Source: Verpa conica (lineage: Eukaryota > Ascomycota > Pezizomycetes > Pezizales > Morchellaceae). Taken from it: a stretch of DNA of 64,000 nt. The position numbers were made by a program, and so were the translations under genes. Positions within the stretch are counted from its first letter, which is position 1. Every line of letters starts with the position of its first letter. Where the stretch lies: assembly GCA_033030425.1 (NCBI GenBank), contig JAUFSD010000004.1:1922001-1986000 (forward strand), read 5' to 3'. Under the pieces are notes generated by a model. It was not told the origin of the DNA. It saw nothing but the letters and a program-made list of their open reading frames with translations, and did no database searches. This document shows, in pieces, positions 36,675 through 48,201 of the stretch.

Positions 36675-36955
36675 ATTATCAGTAGTATTCATTCATTCGG
36701 CTGCAGCAGGGGTTACAGCAGTGTCGAACAAAGAGAATCAGTCTTTCTGGTATCTTCGACGGAACGAATGAATTTTCTTAAATACTGCGGGGATCGCACG
36801 AAGGAATGCATTCACCTTCACATAGGCTATATCAGAAAAGCAGCAACTCTAAAGAAATTACTGTCACATAACAGAAAACTATTCCTACAGAAAGTACAAA
36901 GCCTTAATCTCATACTCTACCCTGTGAGTTAAATCCTAACTTTATTACACTATAG

Positions 36956-37491
36956 ATGGACATGGAGGGTGTTGCCAACGTTGCTACCGGCGAAGGAAGA
37001 TACCTCGCTGAGTTTAACGGCGAAGCAGTTGTCAGCATAACCCCCCTAGGGCAATGGACAATTAGACCTCTTCGAAAGGCCGGTAATTCCGAAAATGTCG
37101 TGATTATATTTCGGCTGGACAGCGACGCATCCACCGTGCGCGTCTTGACATTGAGTAATGAGTCCAGTGGTGATTGGACCAACGTTGTTGTTCGAGAACC
37201 GGAGTCTCCGCCATCGGATCATCAACTATGGACATTGGAGGATTCAATTATAGAACCCCGGTTTGTACCTATGATTTCTATGTAGTTACATTTGGTAGGT
37301 GCTTACAAGTTTATTATAGCTTCCCGCCGATTGTGCATGCCCGTGTTCAGAGCGTTGCAATGCCTAACCTCTCGCTGGATATCGCTGGAGCCGTTCCACT
37401 ACCACGGCTATATATGAATGTAGCTGCTACCCCTAATGAACAAGCGTCGGATTCTCAAAAATGGCATCTCGACTATGTTTCTATAGAGTAG
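36956..37491 (+). CDS. Small lectin-like (possible beta-trefoil) protein
   Basis: Two exons, 36956-37260 and 37320-37491, give 158 residues. The 59-bp intron (donor GTTTGT, acceptor TTATAG) keeps frame. There is no signal peptide. The protein is rich in beta-strand-like segments and has spaced W/L motifs (GQWTIRPL, DHQLWTLED, SQKWHLDYV), together with LSLDIAGAV, that recall ricin-B/beta-trefoil repeats of fungal cytoplasmic lectins. About 150 residues fits a single trefoil. The assignment rests on pattern only, and sugar-binding residues cannot be confirmed. Confidence 0.6.
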
Positions 37492-37663
37492 ATCTGGCAC
37501 TAGCAAGCATACCCGATATCAGCTGGCACTAGGCTATGGCTATCTTTCCTTGTTTTTCTACTTTGTGACAGCGGGGTGCTTTTGGTGAATGGCAAGTACC
37601 ACATTGTAAGATTAGCCATATCATTGACAGCTATCTAAAATGGATTTCATAAAATAAATAACT

Positions 37664-37999
37664 CGGGGGCTCTCCGGGGGATTCTAGCACCTCCGAGAAA
37701 TCCTAGTACTTCTCGAAAGTACTCCGGGATTTTATTAACCCAGACTCAACGGTACCTAATCCTTCTGAATACCACATTTTCTATATAGTATTGTAGGGCC
37801 TACTATGCTTACTCTCCTGTTATTTTTCGGGTACATTATTTGTCTCTGAGCCTTGTTGTATGGTCAAAACGAACCTCCGGGTCTCTTAGAGACCTCCAAA
37901 CGCTGCGAAGACTTTCGGAGGTGCCTCCGAACGTCTCAGAACTTTATTTTTCTAGACCCTACGGTGCTTCACAGAATATAATGGGGCTGGGCACGAGAC
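37664..37999. mobile_element. MITE family 1, copy 1 (5' end lost)
   Basis: The sequence is homologous to the element at 52539-52941 through CTCGGGGGCTCTC, AACCCAGACTC, CTCCAAACGCTGCG and ACTTTCGG. It ends GGCTGGGCACGAGAC followed by TA. The left terminal repeat is not recognisable. Confidence 0.75.
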
Positions 38000-38189
38000 T
38001 ACATGTAGTTTCTTAGGCACCTATGGTAAAGTAAAGACAAGATGACAGTCGATATAAATGAAATAGTAAAAATAATAGCTAGGAAAAATCTCTGCCCTTC
38101 CAGAAAAGAATGTCTTGTGCACGCATGAACTTTAAAAAAACGTACCCAAATCAAGGGTGAAAGAAAATAACAATAGTAAGAGTCAGGGC

Positions 38190-39754
38190 CTATCTTTCCC
38201 GCACCCACCTTCCTGAACGTTCATCCTTGCTATATTTCTCCAACCGAACCATGCCTGTAACTCGTTCCCTCAACGTCTGTATGATACCCTCATTACTCCA
38301 GATAGGAAATTGAAAAGTAGGAAGGAAATAACTGATAAAGTATGAGAAGAGACGACAGGAGAAGGAAATTAAAAAGGAACATGTGAAAAGGAAAATGATT
38401 ACAAAAGAAGTTGCCATGTTTGGGGTTGGGCTAAACACTCTTGCTACCGCCTGTTGCTGTAGCTGCTCCCTCATCCTTCCCTCGTGGTACAATTCAACCA
38501 ATTCTCGAGCTAATACAGTTTCAAAATACTTGCTCCCCCGTGTTTTCACAAGGGAACCTAAGACCTCTTCCTGTAGTTCCTCTGCTTCATCGTATCGGTC
38601 CTGGCTCGCATATGTTGCTGCTAGGTTGCTGACTGCGGTAATAGTATCCGGATTGTCGTTGCCAAATATCTTCCGCCTCAACTCCACCACCTTCAGCTCT
38701 ATTTTCTCCGCCTGATCCAGCTCGCCTTTGTGCCAGTGGTTTGTTGCTAGAGCTGCCATAGCTGCCAATGTTCTAGGGTCTCCCTTTCCTAAACTCTCCA
38801 TCCGCGCCCTCGCTACTTTCGTATACAGCTCTCCAGCTTCGTCCAACCTCCTTTGGTCGGTGTATGTTCCCGCTAGATTTGACATGGCTACGAGAGTATC
38901 CAGATGCTTGTTGCCGAGACTTTTCATCCTCGATTCCATTACCTGCAGCTCCAGCGCCTCCGCATCCTTCCACCGTTCTTGCTCTCTGTAGGTCGCTGCG
39001 AGGTTTGTCATGGATAACAGGGTGCTTGCGTCTTCCTTGCCCAATATCATCCGTCTTGAGTCCATTACTTTTAGTTCTAGTCGTTCCGCTTCCTCCCACT
39101 CACCAAGGTCCCAGTACGTTGCTGCTTTGCTGGCCATGGTCTTCAAAGTGTCCGGTTCTTTCTTATCTGCTTTCCTCTTCCCCTTACCATCACCCGTTCC
39201 AGAACTTTCCGAACAAAGGCTCAACCGGATTGCTTCCTCTAACTCCAGATCCGTATTCTCTATTTTTCCTACGAGCTCCATTGCCTCTTTTCTTCGCCCC
39301 TGACCCACGTATACTACCGCTAGAGCTTTCATAGTAGTAAGAGTTTCCTCGTGATCTCTGCCTAGGGTATTTTTCATCACCTCTACTACTTGTAATAGTA
39401 AGGCCTCTGCCTCATCGTACCGAGCTTGTTGAATGTAGGTCATTGCTAGGTTGCATTTGGATCGAAAAGTGTTTCGATGCTCATTGCCTAAAGTGTTTTG
39501 CATCCTGTCTATAACCACTAGTCGGAGCTTCTCTGCCTCTTGCCAAAGCTCTTTCTCCTCGAAGGTTTTTGCAAGATTTGACATGGCACCGAGCGTCATT
39601 GGGTGGTTCTCGCCTAGGGTTGCAGCCAGCTTGTTGACATTTGCGAAGGGGTCGTTTTTGCCTAGCGACTCCCCCCCCCACTACCCTCTTCCGGACAGTC
39701 AGACTGAAGGCTCATCTCAATAGCTATCTTAAGCATCACGTCTGAAATATTCAT
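38190..39754 (-). CDS. TPR protein with two UIM-like motifs and C-terminal membrane segment (apparent frameshift)
   Basis: The main frame (39599-38190) encodes eight kinesin-light-chain-type TPRs, three before and five after a charged linker. The linker carries a ubiquitin-interacting-motif pattern (LELEEAIRLSLCSES) and a KGKRKADKK basic patch. A hydrophobic segment near the end (SFVIIFLFTCSFLISFSC plus a second half) predicts a membrane anchor. Upstream, in another frame from the ATG at 39754, comes MNISDVMLKIAIEMSLQS, a second UIM-like motif. The frames change at a run of nine G (39672-39680, C on the plus strand). One more G would join them. Either the gene is frameshifted or the run is miscalled. 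The gene lies 66 bp after the stop of the NOD-like receptor on the same strand. Inference: an adaptor linking ubiquitin signals to membranes, possibly partnered with the receptor. Confidence 0.7.
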
Positions 39755-39820
39755 GATTAGCGTTTGTTCCCATGCTCCTCTTTAGCTATGTAGTCAAGAT
39801 TACCCCCAATCGAGTAGTGC

Positions 39821-42800
39821 TTATTTCACACTACTTAATAGTATTTGGGTAACTTTACTGAGGCAGTGATTTGACATAGATTTACCTTGTTCATCAATTG
39901 ACGTGTCTGATTGTCCCAAAAAATATCCAGTATTTGATTCTATCCCCTGTAATACGGCTAAGTTGGCTGTCAACTGGAGGGTGATCGGATCCATCTCTCC
40001 TAGGACGCGCTGGCATATTTCAGTGGCTTCCAGCAATAGTAGCTCCGCATCTTTGTGCCGACCTTGACTCGTGTAGGTTGATGCTAGGTTGTTCATGGAT
40101 GTGAGGGTATTTGGATGCTCTTTGCCTAGAGTACGCTGCCTTACTTCCAAAGCCTCCAACTGCAGCACCTCTGCCTCCTTGTGCCGACCTTGACTCGTGT
40201 AGGTTGATGCTAGGTTGTTCATGGATGTGAGGGTATTTGGATGCTCTTTGCCTAGAGTACGCTGCCTTACTTCCAAAGCCTCCAACTGCAGCACCTCTGC
40301 CTCCTTGTGCCGACCTTGACTCGTGTAGGTTGATGCTAGGTTGTTCATGGATGTGAGGGTATTTGGATGCTCTTTGCCTAGAGTACGCTGCCTTACTTCC
40401 AAAGCCTCCAACTGCAGCACCTCTGCCTCCTTGTGCCGACCTTGACTCGTGTAGGTTGATGCTAGGTTGTTCATGGATGTGAGGGTATCTGGATGCTCTT
40501 TGCCTAGAGTACGCTGCCTTACTTCCAAAGCCTCCAACTGCAGCACCTCTGCCTCCTTGTGCCGACCTTGACTCGTGTAGGTTGATGCTAGGTTGTTCAT
40601 GGATGTGAGGGTATCTGGATGCTCTTTGCCTAGAGTACGCTGCCTTACTTCCAAAGCCTCCAACTCCAGCACCTCTGCCTCCTTGTGCCGACCTTGACTC
40701 GTGTAGGTTGATGCTAGGTTGCTCATGACTGTGAGGGTACCTGGGTGCTCTTTGCCTAGAGTACGCTGCGTTACTTCCAAAGCCTCCAACTCCAGCACCT
40801 CTGCCTCCTTGTGCCGACCTTGACTCGTGTAGGTTGATGCTAGGTTGTTCATGGATGTGAGGGTATCTGGATGCTCTTTGCCTAGAGTACGCTGCGTTAC
40901 TTCCAAAGCCTCCAACTGCAGCACCTCTGCCTCCTTGTGCCGACCTTGACTCTTGTAGGTTGCTGCTAGGTTGTTTATGACTGTGAGGGTACCTGGGTGC
41001 TCTTTGCCTAGAGTACGCTGCCTTACTTCCAAAGCCATTAGGTCAATTTTCTCTGCATCTCTCAACTGCCCCCTGCCCGATAGTACATTCCCTAAGATAA
41101 CCATCCTATTAATACAACTGTGATCCATTAACCCTGTCAATCCTGTCAAGTATCGCATGATATTTTTAGCTATAAACATTGTGTGCTGCAAGGATCTCCC
41201 CTCAAAGTTGGCCTTTTCCATCGGTGTCAGGTTTGGATCCCCAACCGCTGTGGTAATAATTTCCAAAGCTCCCTTTGTGTTCCATACACGGTTTGGGTCA
41301 TTAAGGCGTTCATGGGCCCATAAATGAACCACAGGGTGAATGCTGAAGCTGTCAAAGTGCCCTTTACGTTGTGCTAAGGAATACGAGAATAGCAGGCCCA
41401 GTTGGCTATCCAGCGTAATATCTAGTTAAACTTTCATCAGAGTATGTTCATATAACTAGTAACTAAAAATATCTACTAGCACATTTCCATGTGCATCCAC
41501 TATGAACACTTACCATCCTTCTCTAGTCCCTTACCCCGACGTATCATATCATCACAAATATCCTCGTTTGATAAAAATGAGCATAGTGATAAGAGTTCGG
41601 CTGCTCTTCTATCAGTCTCCTTTATCGCTTGGTATGAAATCTCCCACGTTGTCAGGACGGTTCGGTCTCCATAATGCGATGTTGGTGGGTTCTCTGCGAA
41701 TATACGGTTGAAGCACTTTTCGTAGATCTCCAGGTATCTCGTAAACGATATTTCGCACATAGCCACATAAGCTCCAGCTTGTACGATAGCGAGGGGTAGT
41801 GACCCAAGTTTTTTAACAACGTCCACCGCAGTAGGATCCTCTGTATATTTTGTAAGAAAATAACTCTATCTCGTATAAAGCACTAGTAGGTTTATAATTT
41901 AGTGGGTAAAAAGATTTGGGTAGCTAACTTGTTAGTGCTGCGCTTTTAAGCAACAAATCTTGTGCTTCCTGTTCCTGCATTTCCTCTACTAACAGTGCGG
42001 TCCCAAAAAGACGGCACTCAGTCCTTCTACTTGTTATGATAACTGTACCATAGGGGGCTGCTGGTAGGAACTTCTTAATATCGGTGTTTTTGGGATCATC
42101 GACGTTATCAAAAATAAGTAGCCAATTCTTATTTCCCTCCTTAGTAAGCCATCGGTTAACCCCCCTGATGATGCACTGAATATGGTCTTCGTTGGCGGAA
42201 ACAAGACCGTTCTCGTCCACGGCATCAGACATATTGAGATGCTTTGCAATCACTGCATAGTTGGGACTTGTATCATACGCGATATTTGCGTGTTCCACTA
42301 TTAATCGCTGAGCTACTTCTCTGAATCCACGTTTTATAGACTCTTTAGTAGCACAGCCGATCCAGAAGATTGAATCGTATTCCTTCTGATGGGCGTGGGC
42401 GTACTCAGAAGCTATCTGTGTCTTTCCGATACCACCAGTACCATAAAGGACCACCGTGACTAACCCAGGCTCTGCCTCTCTAATCGTGTGGTGGAGCCTA
42501 TCTAACAGGTATTTCCTACCAGTGAAGTGCTGATTCCTCGGATGTTCTGGCTCGAACGGCATCTCGAAGGTTACTTGTACGCCGTTCATTCGAGCAGCTT
42601 AATAAAACCTCTAATCAGTACTGAATATCATTTTTGGGTGATCTTTAACTACCTTTGATTCTATTCCATTGGTTCCATCTCTCTAACACTTGTTCTGGGG
42701 CGTCATCCACCATTAATTTAAGGCACCCGGAGACCTTGTTGTAACCGTCATTTTCCGCTGAATTGTACTTGACCATCCCCTCATGGTCGCTATTGATTGA

Positions 42801-43703
42801 GTAGACTTCAACATTCGTAGCACCTGGGATTCTTGCAGCACTAGCCCCTATGGTCTTGAATAATTAGCTTCTATCCAGACATTATCAATATGTAATACTT
42901 ACAGCCTCTTTACGAGATTGAGACTTATTTATCTCATAAAAGCACTTTGTAACAAAGTTGCTGCTAATACTGTTATACTGTCCAAGCTGTCTTTGTAGTA
43001 GTTCCGAGTTTTCTTTTAGATTCGTCGAAATTACTTTGTTTTTCTTCTTGAGTGATGCGAGGATATCCGATCCTTGGTGCGGTGTACCTAAGAAGAGAAT
43101 GCCGTAGGTGCAGGTCTTGATCGTATGGTGATGTTCTAAATTGGTTTCGTTTGCAGAGTTCGAGTGGATGAGTGCCTAGAGTTTCTCATTAGGGCCCTGC
43201 AATCAAAACACAAATATAATCAAAGTGCAATATTACATCTTTGACAATAAGGCCTCCTATATCATGCGCAATAAAGATAATTGGTCGCTCGTTGGTCTAG
43301 ATTGTAAGCTTGGGTTATGCTTGATATGGTTGCACGCACACCCACCTTTGTTCGATTTCTATGAAGCGTGAGTTCTGTAACCAAACCGATCGCATGGTCG
43401 TATAGGTTTTGACAACTGAACCCAGACCCATTGGTTCTGCCATCATAGCCATATGATAGAATGCGTAGGTTTGGGATCTTCTCAGGGAGGTAATCACGGA
43501 GCCATAAAGCCCCGTTTTTTGCTGTCCAGGTAAGTTCGGGGTGACCGTCAAGTCCATGTACTGCGACAACGCTAGGCACAAACAGAAATAAATTTTTTTT
43601 CATTCATAGTAATAACCTATATAAGGGATATATACTCAACAGTGGGATCAGTCCCATCAAACAGGACCTTCATGCCATACCGCTTGTCGTTTTCCGAGCC
43701 CAT
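39821..43703 (-). CDS. NOD-like receptor: alpha/beta-hydrolase - NB-ARC - TPR
   Basis: Eight exons: 43703-43636, 43571-43346, 43296-43237, 43175-42903, 42854-42653, 42597-41929, 41840-41514 and 41421-39821. All phases fit, giving 1141 residues without a break. Residues 1-275 are a SERAC1/SesB-type hydrolase domain (VVAVHGLDGHPELTW, LGTPHQGSD). Its nucleophile elbow reads AHDIGG, with Asp where most relatives have Ser. The NB-ARC domain follows: P-loop GTGGIGKTQ, Walker B WLLIFDNVDDP, GTVIITSR, LGSLPLA and an MHD-like IHPVVHLWA. The C-terminus has eight nearly identical 42-residue TPRs plus flanking divergent ones. Fungal receptors of this type act in heterokaryon incompatibility and non-self response. 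Ligand binding to the repeats is thought to trigger NB-ARC oligomerisation and the N-terminal domain. The target of this one is unknown. Confidence 0.9.
40032..41039 (-). repeat. 126-bp near-identical TPR-coding repeats, eight copies
   Basis: Eight in-register units of 126 bp encode 42-residue TPRs. Differences fall at few codons: HP(G/D/N), TLT(S/V)(M/I)(N/S), EVL(Q/E) and EV(R/T)Q. Most of each unit is identical at DNA level. The outermost units are the most divergent. Confidence 0.95.
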
Positions 43704-45129
43704 GTCTCTGGCTACTTGCTGAGATGGCAGGAAGGAATAGAATGACGACTATAAATTTGCTTAAGAATAGAGCAATAGAAAGAGATGCGTAGAGTATAGG
43801 AGATAAGCAAGCTTTGGTATTAGAGAGGTTCGAGAGATGTTGTAGTGATAGCTTGGGTGGACTGGGACCTGAGGGTTAATTATATTTCTGTAGGGATAGC
43901 GTATTCCTTGAAGCGGCTCTAATGAAGAGGCCATGTGCATCTGGGAATGCGCCTTGGGGTATGTACTGGCAGTCAAGCAATTGTTTAATCTGCTCGGATA
44001 CGTCTGGCATAAAGTCACAAAGCCGCAGCTGCTGTCGCAAACACGATATGGAGTCTAGAGCGGTAGGCTAGGAATGGAAGAATAGCCCTCGCTAGCATTT
44101 CTCCGTCCTATTGCTCTTGCCCCTTGGGACTGGAAAGTGCAGATTCAGCCTCAAAAAACCTGAGTTGAGGTATAAATACCAGTCAGATAATCGTGGAGTG
44201 ACTACATAAATACCTCATATTAACCCTAACTAATGAGAAATGATCTTTGTTCCAACATACTGCTGTATCATCTGTAAGTAGAAAGAAACACCAGGTAGCA
44301 TAAACGCGAGGCGCACGCGCCTGTTGGCTAACTGCGATCGGGGCTCTGCGTCAACACACAGCCCGGGGTCTTAGGCAAACAGTGCATACTACACCTGTGT
44401 TTCAGACGCACGAGAGCCTTAATAGCACTGCGAAATCAAATTAAGAATTCGATAACAAGGGGTATCTTAGTGGTGCTAGCCGATGATGTTGTTGATAGAT
44501 TATAGATGATAAAAGAAGTGATGGTAAAGAGACACCCAGGCAGTGGTTAGAACCTAATCACTGTATTGTACAATCTACTAATCCAGCAGCCGATACCTAA
44601 CTATAAGATTCCCAGAGCGGTTAGTTGTATAAGGTGCAGCCACTCGAGGGTCAGAACTACCTTTACTCTAACATGGTATTAGCAGGGGCTGCACCCGTCA
44701 AAGTCACCTTAACCAGCGACCGGCAGAAAAGGATAGGGTAGCGCTAGGTGACCTGGCAATGATAGATAGGCCTGGCGCTGATGGCACCCAGTCTGATTGA
44801 TAAAAGCTGTAGCATTCCTCTGGGAACACAAAGAGCTATTGGCGGGTCGAAAATGATCTGTCACTGTCACTGTTAGTTCGCCTTAAAAATTCGTCACCAC
44901 TACATACTATTGTTGGGGCAATTGAGGCTCTCTGGAGATACTGGCTTATTAGTGGTAGTATGAAAGCCACCATTTTTGCACTACTCGTGACGGTCAATTC
45001 GAACAGTATTGAGTTGGCATGCTCTTCGATATGCTGCGCGCGTTTCCCCCCCCCTTCTTAATCCAATATTCATTTTTTTTTCTAGGTACGTGAAAGTGAT
45101 ATACGCAACGCAAAATTATAACATGTGGT
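43704..45129. other. Intergenic between receptor and HIBADH
   Basis: No gene was recognised. A short hairpin (GGTGCAGCC with GGCTGCACC) spans about 44633-44696. The receptor promoter must lie within the first few hundred bases. Confidence 0.5.
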
Positions 45130-46366
45130 TCATTTCAAGGACTTCCCATCATTCCCTTCGTTCCCACCTAGCCACCTATAGACCACCGAAAAGTCCTTTC
45201 CTTTACAGTTCTCATCACCCTCGGCACTTTCGTATATCTTTCTAGCTTTATCTCCTAGCACAAGTTTTGCCCCAACCTCCTCAGCAGCCTTGATTGCAAG
45301 TTTAAGATCTTTCTTCATTAACGAAACCCCAAAACCACCTTGAAATCCCCTCGTGGCCGTATCAACAGGATTATTTATTTCGCTGCTCCAGCACCTTCCC
45401 GAAGAGACATTAATGAGGTCTTTCAGAACCTTCCTATCCAAACCCAACCTTACACCAAGGTTCATGGCCTCGGCTGTGGCAATGTTGCTAATTGCAAGGA
45501 GATAGTTATTCGAGAGTTTCCCCGCCAACCCTGACCCTGGCGGCCCACAATGGAGAACACGACCGCCCATGAGCGAGAGTATCGGTGTAACAGCCGGAAA
45601 AACCGTGGTATACGATCCGACCATGAATGTTAAAGTGCCTGCCTGGGCACCGACAACTCCTCCGGAAACGGGTGCATCCACAAATTCAGCATTGAGAGAA
45701 GGGGATTCACGGACAGACTTCCCGATCTCGATGGAAGTTGCGACATCGATTGTTGAACAGTCTATAAAGAGTTTCGGTTTTCCGGCAGTCGAAGTGGAAG
45801 AGAGGATGGTATCGAAGACGGATTTAACGTGTTGAGGCTCAGGTAGCATTGTGATAATTGTTTCCTACCGTGATTCGCACATTAGCTTAGGAGTAACAAA
45901 AATGGCCTCGTTTAGCCTAAATCTAGAGGGGAGGGGTGAGGAATTGGCCTTTATATACCCATGAGCAGAATACCAAGCAGAAGCACCTCACTTAGAAATG
46001 TTCATTAATGGAATACACCCATCACGATATAAAGCGAGACACCCCCCTGTAGCCGGGGGGAGGGAAAACACATACACTCTTGTTAACCACATCCGCAGCA
46101 CTATCAGACACAAGAACACCCTTTGAATCAACCCCCAATTCCTCGCAAAACCGCTTTGTAGCACTGAGATTCACATCGTGGATTACTAAGGTATCCTCAG
46201 AAGGTATCTTAAGACGGAGGTTTTTCGCCATTGGGTACCCCATTTGACCCAATCCAATAAAGCCCCATGTTGCCTGGCGATTGGATGAAGTCGATATTGA
46301 TCGCCCAAGATTAGGGAGGCGGGGCAGACGGAAGCCACGGGCTATGGAATGGCGGATAGTAGTCAT
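45130..46366 (-). CDS. 3-hydroxyisobutyrate dehydrogenase, mitochondrial
   Basis: Two exons, 46366-46076 and 45864-45130, give 341 residues. The protein oxidises 3-hydroxyisobutyrate to methylmalonate semialdehyde with NAD in valine breakdown. Residues 1-30 are basic and Ser/Arg-rich, typical of a mitochondrial presequence. The Rossmann motif is WGFIGLGQMGYPMAKN. The substrate-binding motif is FVDAPVSGGVVGAQAGTL. The GGRVLHCGPPGSGLAGKLSNN segment carries the catalytic Lys, and VSLMKKDLKLA follows. Length fits the family. The 211-bp intron (GTATGT...GGTAG) is the longest in the window. It separates the Rossmann entry from the strand bearing ETIITMLP. The gene is single-copy housekeeping in style and appears intact. 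Confidence 0.92.
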
Positions 46367-48201
46367 ACTGTGTGTGGGGGGTGGTTGAGAAGAATAGCAG
46401 GTGGTAGAGCATATTTAAGTCTAATCCGCTGGCGTGTCATCCGCTGCAAGCCGCAATGCCGCATCATTGCTCATCACTCGGTGTATAGGTGGCATGAGGC
46501 TCTAAGGTGGCTTGTGTCTGGCTAAGCGGCAGTGTCACTTGCTGTCTATGTTTAAGCCTCTCGAGGGCATTCAGATAATCACCGTCAATATTTAGAATAC
46601 GATATCTTTTCTTGATGCGGGGCTCGGCTGTTATCGGTTCGGTACAAAGTTAAGCTGCGATATTACATAAGTATGATTATCAGTAGATTAGATCGTCTAC
46701 TCTACATGAGCGCAAAAGAAAGCTCTCCACCCAGAAAAACCCTACTATGCTGCCACCGGGTATACCTGGTACGGGCTTTGGGCACATACTGTTGGGGCAG
46801 ACATATATTTATATATCCCCGCTATTTCTCTATTTCCAGTAGGGAAATCAAGGTTGTGATTTTTAATATATAATATGATTAAATGACTTGGTATTGATAG
46901 TTTATTCTAAAGTAAATGACCCTTCTATATATTTTTATAGAGTAACATAACTCGTGGCTTTTGTGTTATTTCGCGCTCAAGTCGTGTCGATATTACCGCG
47001 TTCTTCCGCTTATAGTGAGACACGGTACATACCACGGCAGCCGAAAAAATAAAAACCACTCTCGGTACAGTTTGCTCAACTACAGAATACTTTTGATTGA
47101 TCATATGTTTGGTTGGCGGAGCTGCAGTGCCATGGGTTGGTTGGAAGTGACGTTCAACTAAGGTTATCTGTGGCGGAAAGCCCCTGGTAACTTGTGGGGG
47201 TGGACCTTGTAGGGTTAGGGTTACTATATCCAGCTACATCCGTATTTGGCTAGAGAGCAATGCTACGACAAAATGCACTGTTTAATGGTGATGTGGCAAT
47301 CTTACGCCTAGGGGTGTTATGTCGTGTAGAGAAGCCGGTGATGTTAAGTTGAAAGATGCCACTTCATACATGCACCGGGGGAGCCGCGTTCTTTTAGTGT
47401 AGATATCCCTACATAAGCGGCTCTAATGTTTGCCAGGTGTTGGGCAGAGAGCACCATACGATGAATGCTCAATGCTAGTGGGAGTGCTTTGCTCAGACTC
47501 AACCTCGGTTCCATGACGCGTGATGATAAGTACCCTAGGAGTATGTTTAGTGATTGATAGGGTCTGCATATCCCTGATACAATATTTATTCATTCATTCC
47601 TAAGACCATTCTTCAAGAGTATTTCCAATTTATTTAGGCCTATCGTACATCTTCCTCAACACCGATTGCTATACGTCTAACACTACCTACACCCGTAGAG
47701 ATTTCACCAGTCCTTATACTTAGCATTCGTATATTCCTTGGTAGCAGGTTCATTCCAAGATAAGTTCCTATTGCCATCTAATCGGTGGTTGGGCAGGTGC
47801 TGTCGGAAGGAGTATGGGAAAGTTTAAATCACTCGCGACATAGTCGGCCAGCAGTGGTATGAAATCTTTAGCTTACTAATTCAATTAATTAGATAGTCAA
47901 CAACCCAAGCACAAAGTATGCCTTAAGCCACGACTCGAAATTTCTAGTACCCACCTCAATTAACTCCCAGAGCCTACTGATGACTCCTGTGTCGCAAATA
48001 AGGGCCTAATACTCGGGGTGATAGGAGTTTGTCAAGGTTCCTGTGGGAGTAGAAGGGAACGCGGCCCCGTTGTTATCGATATTTCAGCCGTAGCTTGGCA
48101 GAATTGATCTAAGCCCTGGGCAGGTAACCTAGTTGCTTCTCAGCTTGGTTCAGGGGCCCATCTATTATACCTGGCTCAGTCAAACACCCCAGTCAAACAC
48201 A
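46367..48201. other. Intergenic, nothing recognised
   Basis: About 1.8 kb without a supportable gene. A TTAGGG doublet lies at 47211-47223. Confidence 0.5.

Larger units (their letters stand above)
35433..36955. other. Intergenic with two inverted-repeat elements
   Basis: It holds the LysM 3' flank, a long degenerate inverted repeat at 35894-36475 and a foldback MITE at 36568-36674. No gene was recognised. Confidence 0.55.

Noticed and set aside
40032..41039. CRISPR-like array appearance of regular repeats
   Set aside because: The repeats are 126-bp in-frame TPR codons without spacers, in a eukaryotic gene.
43176..43236. In-frame TAG in the receptor hydrolase region
   Set aside because: It is the acceptor of a 61-bp intron. 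Splicing there restores the IVKDALIHSNS motif.
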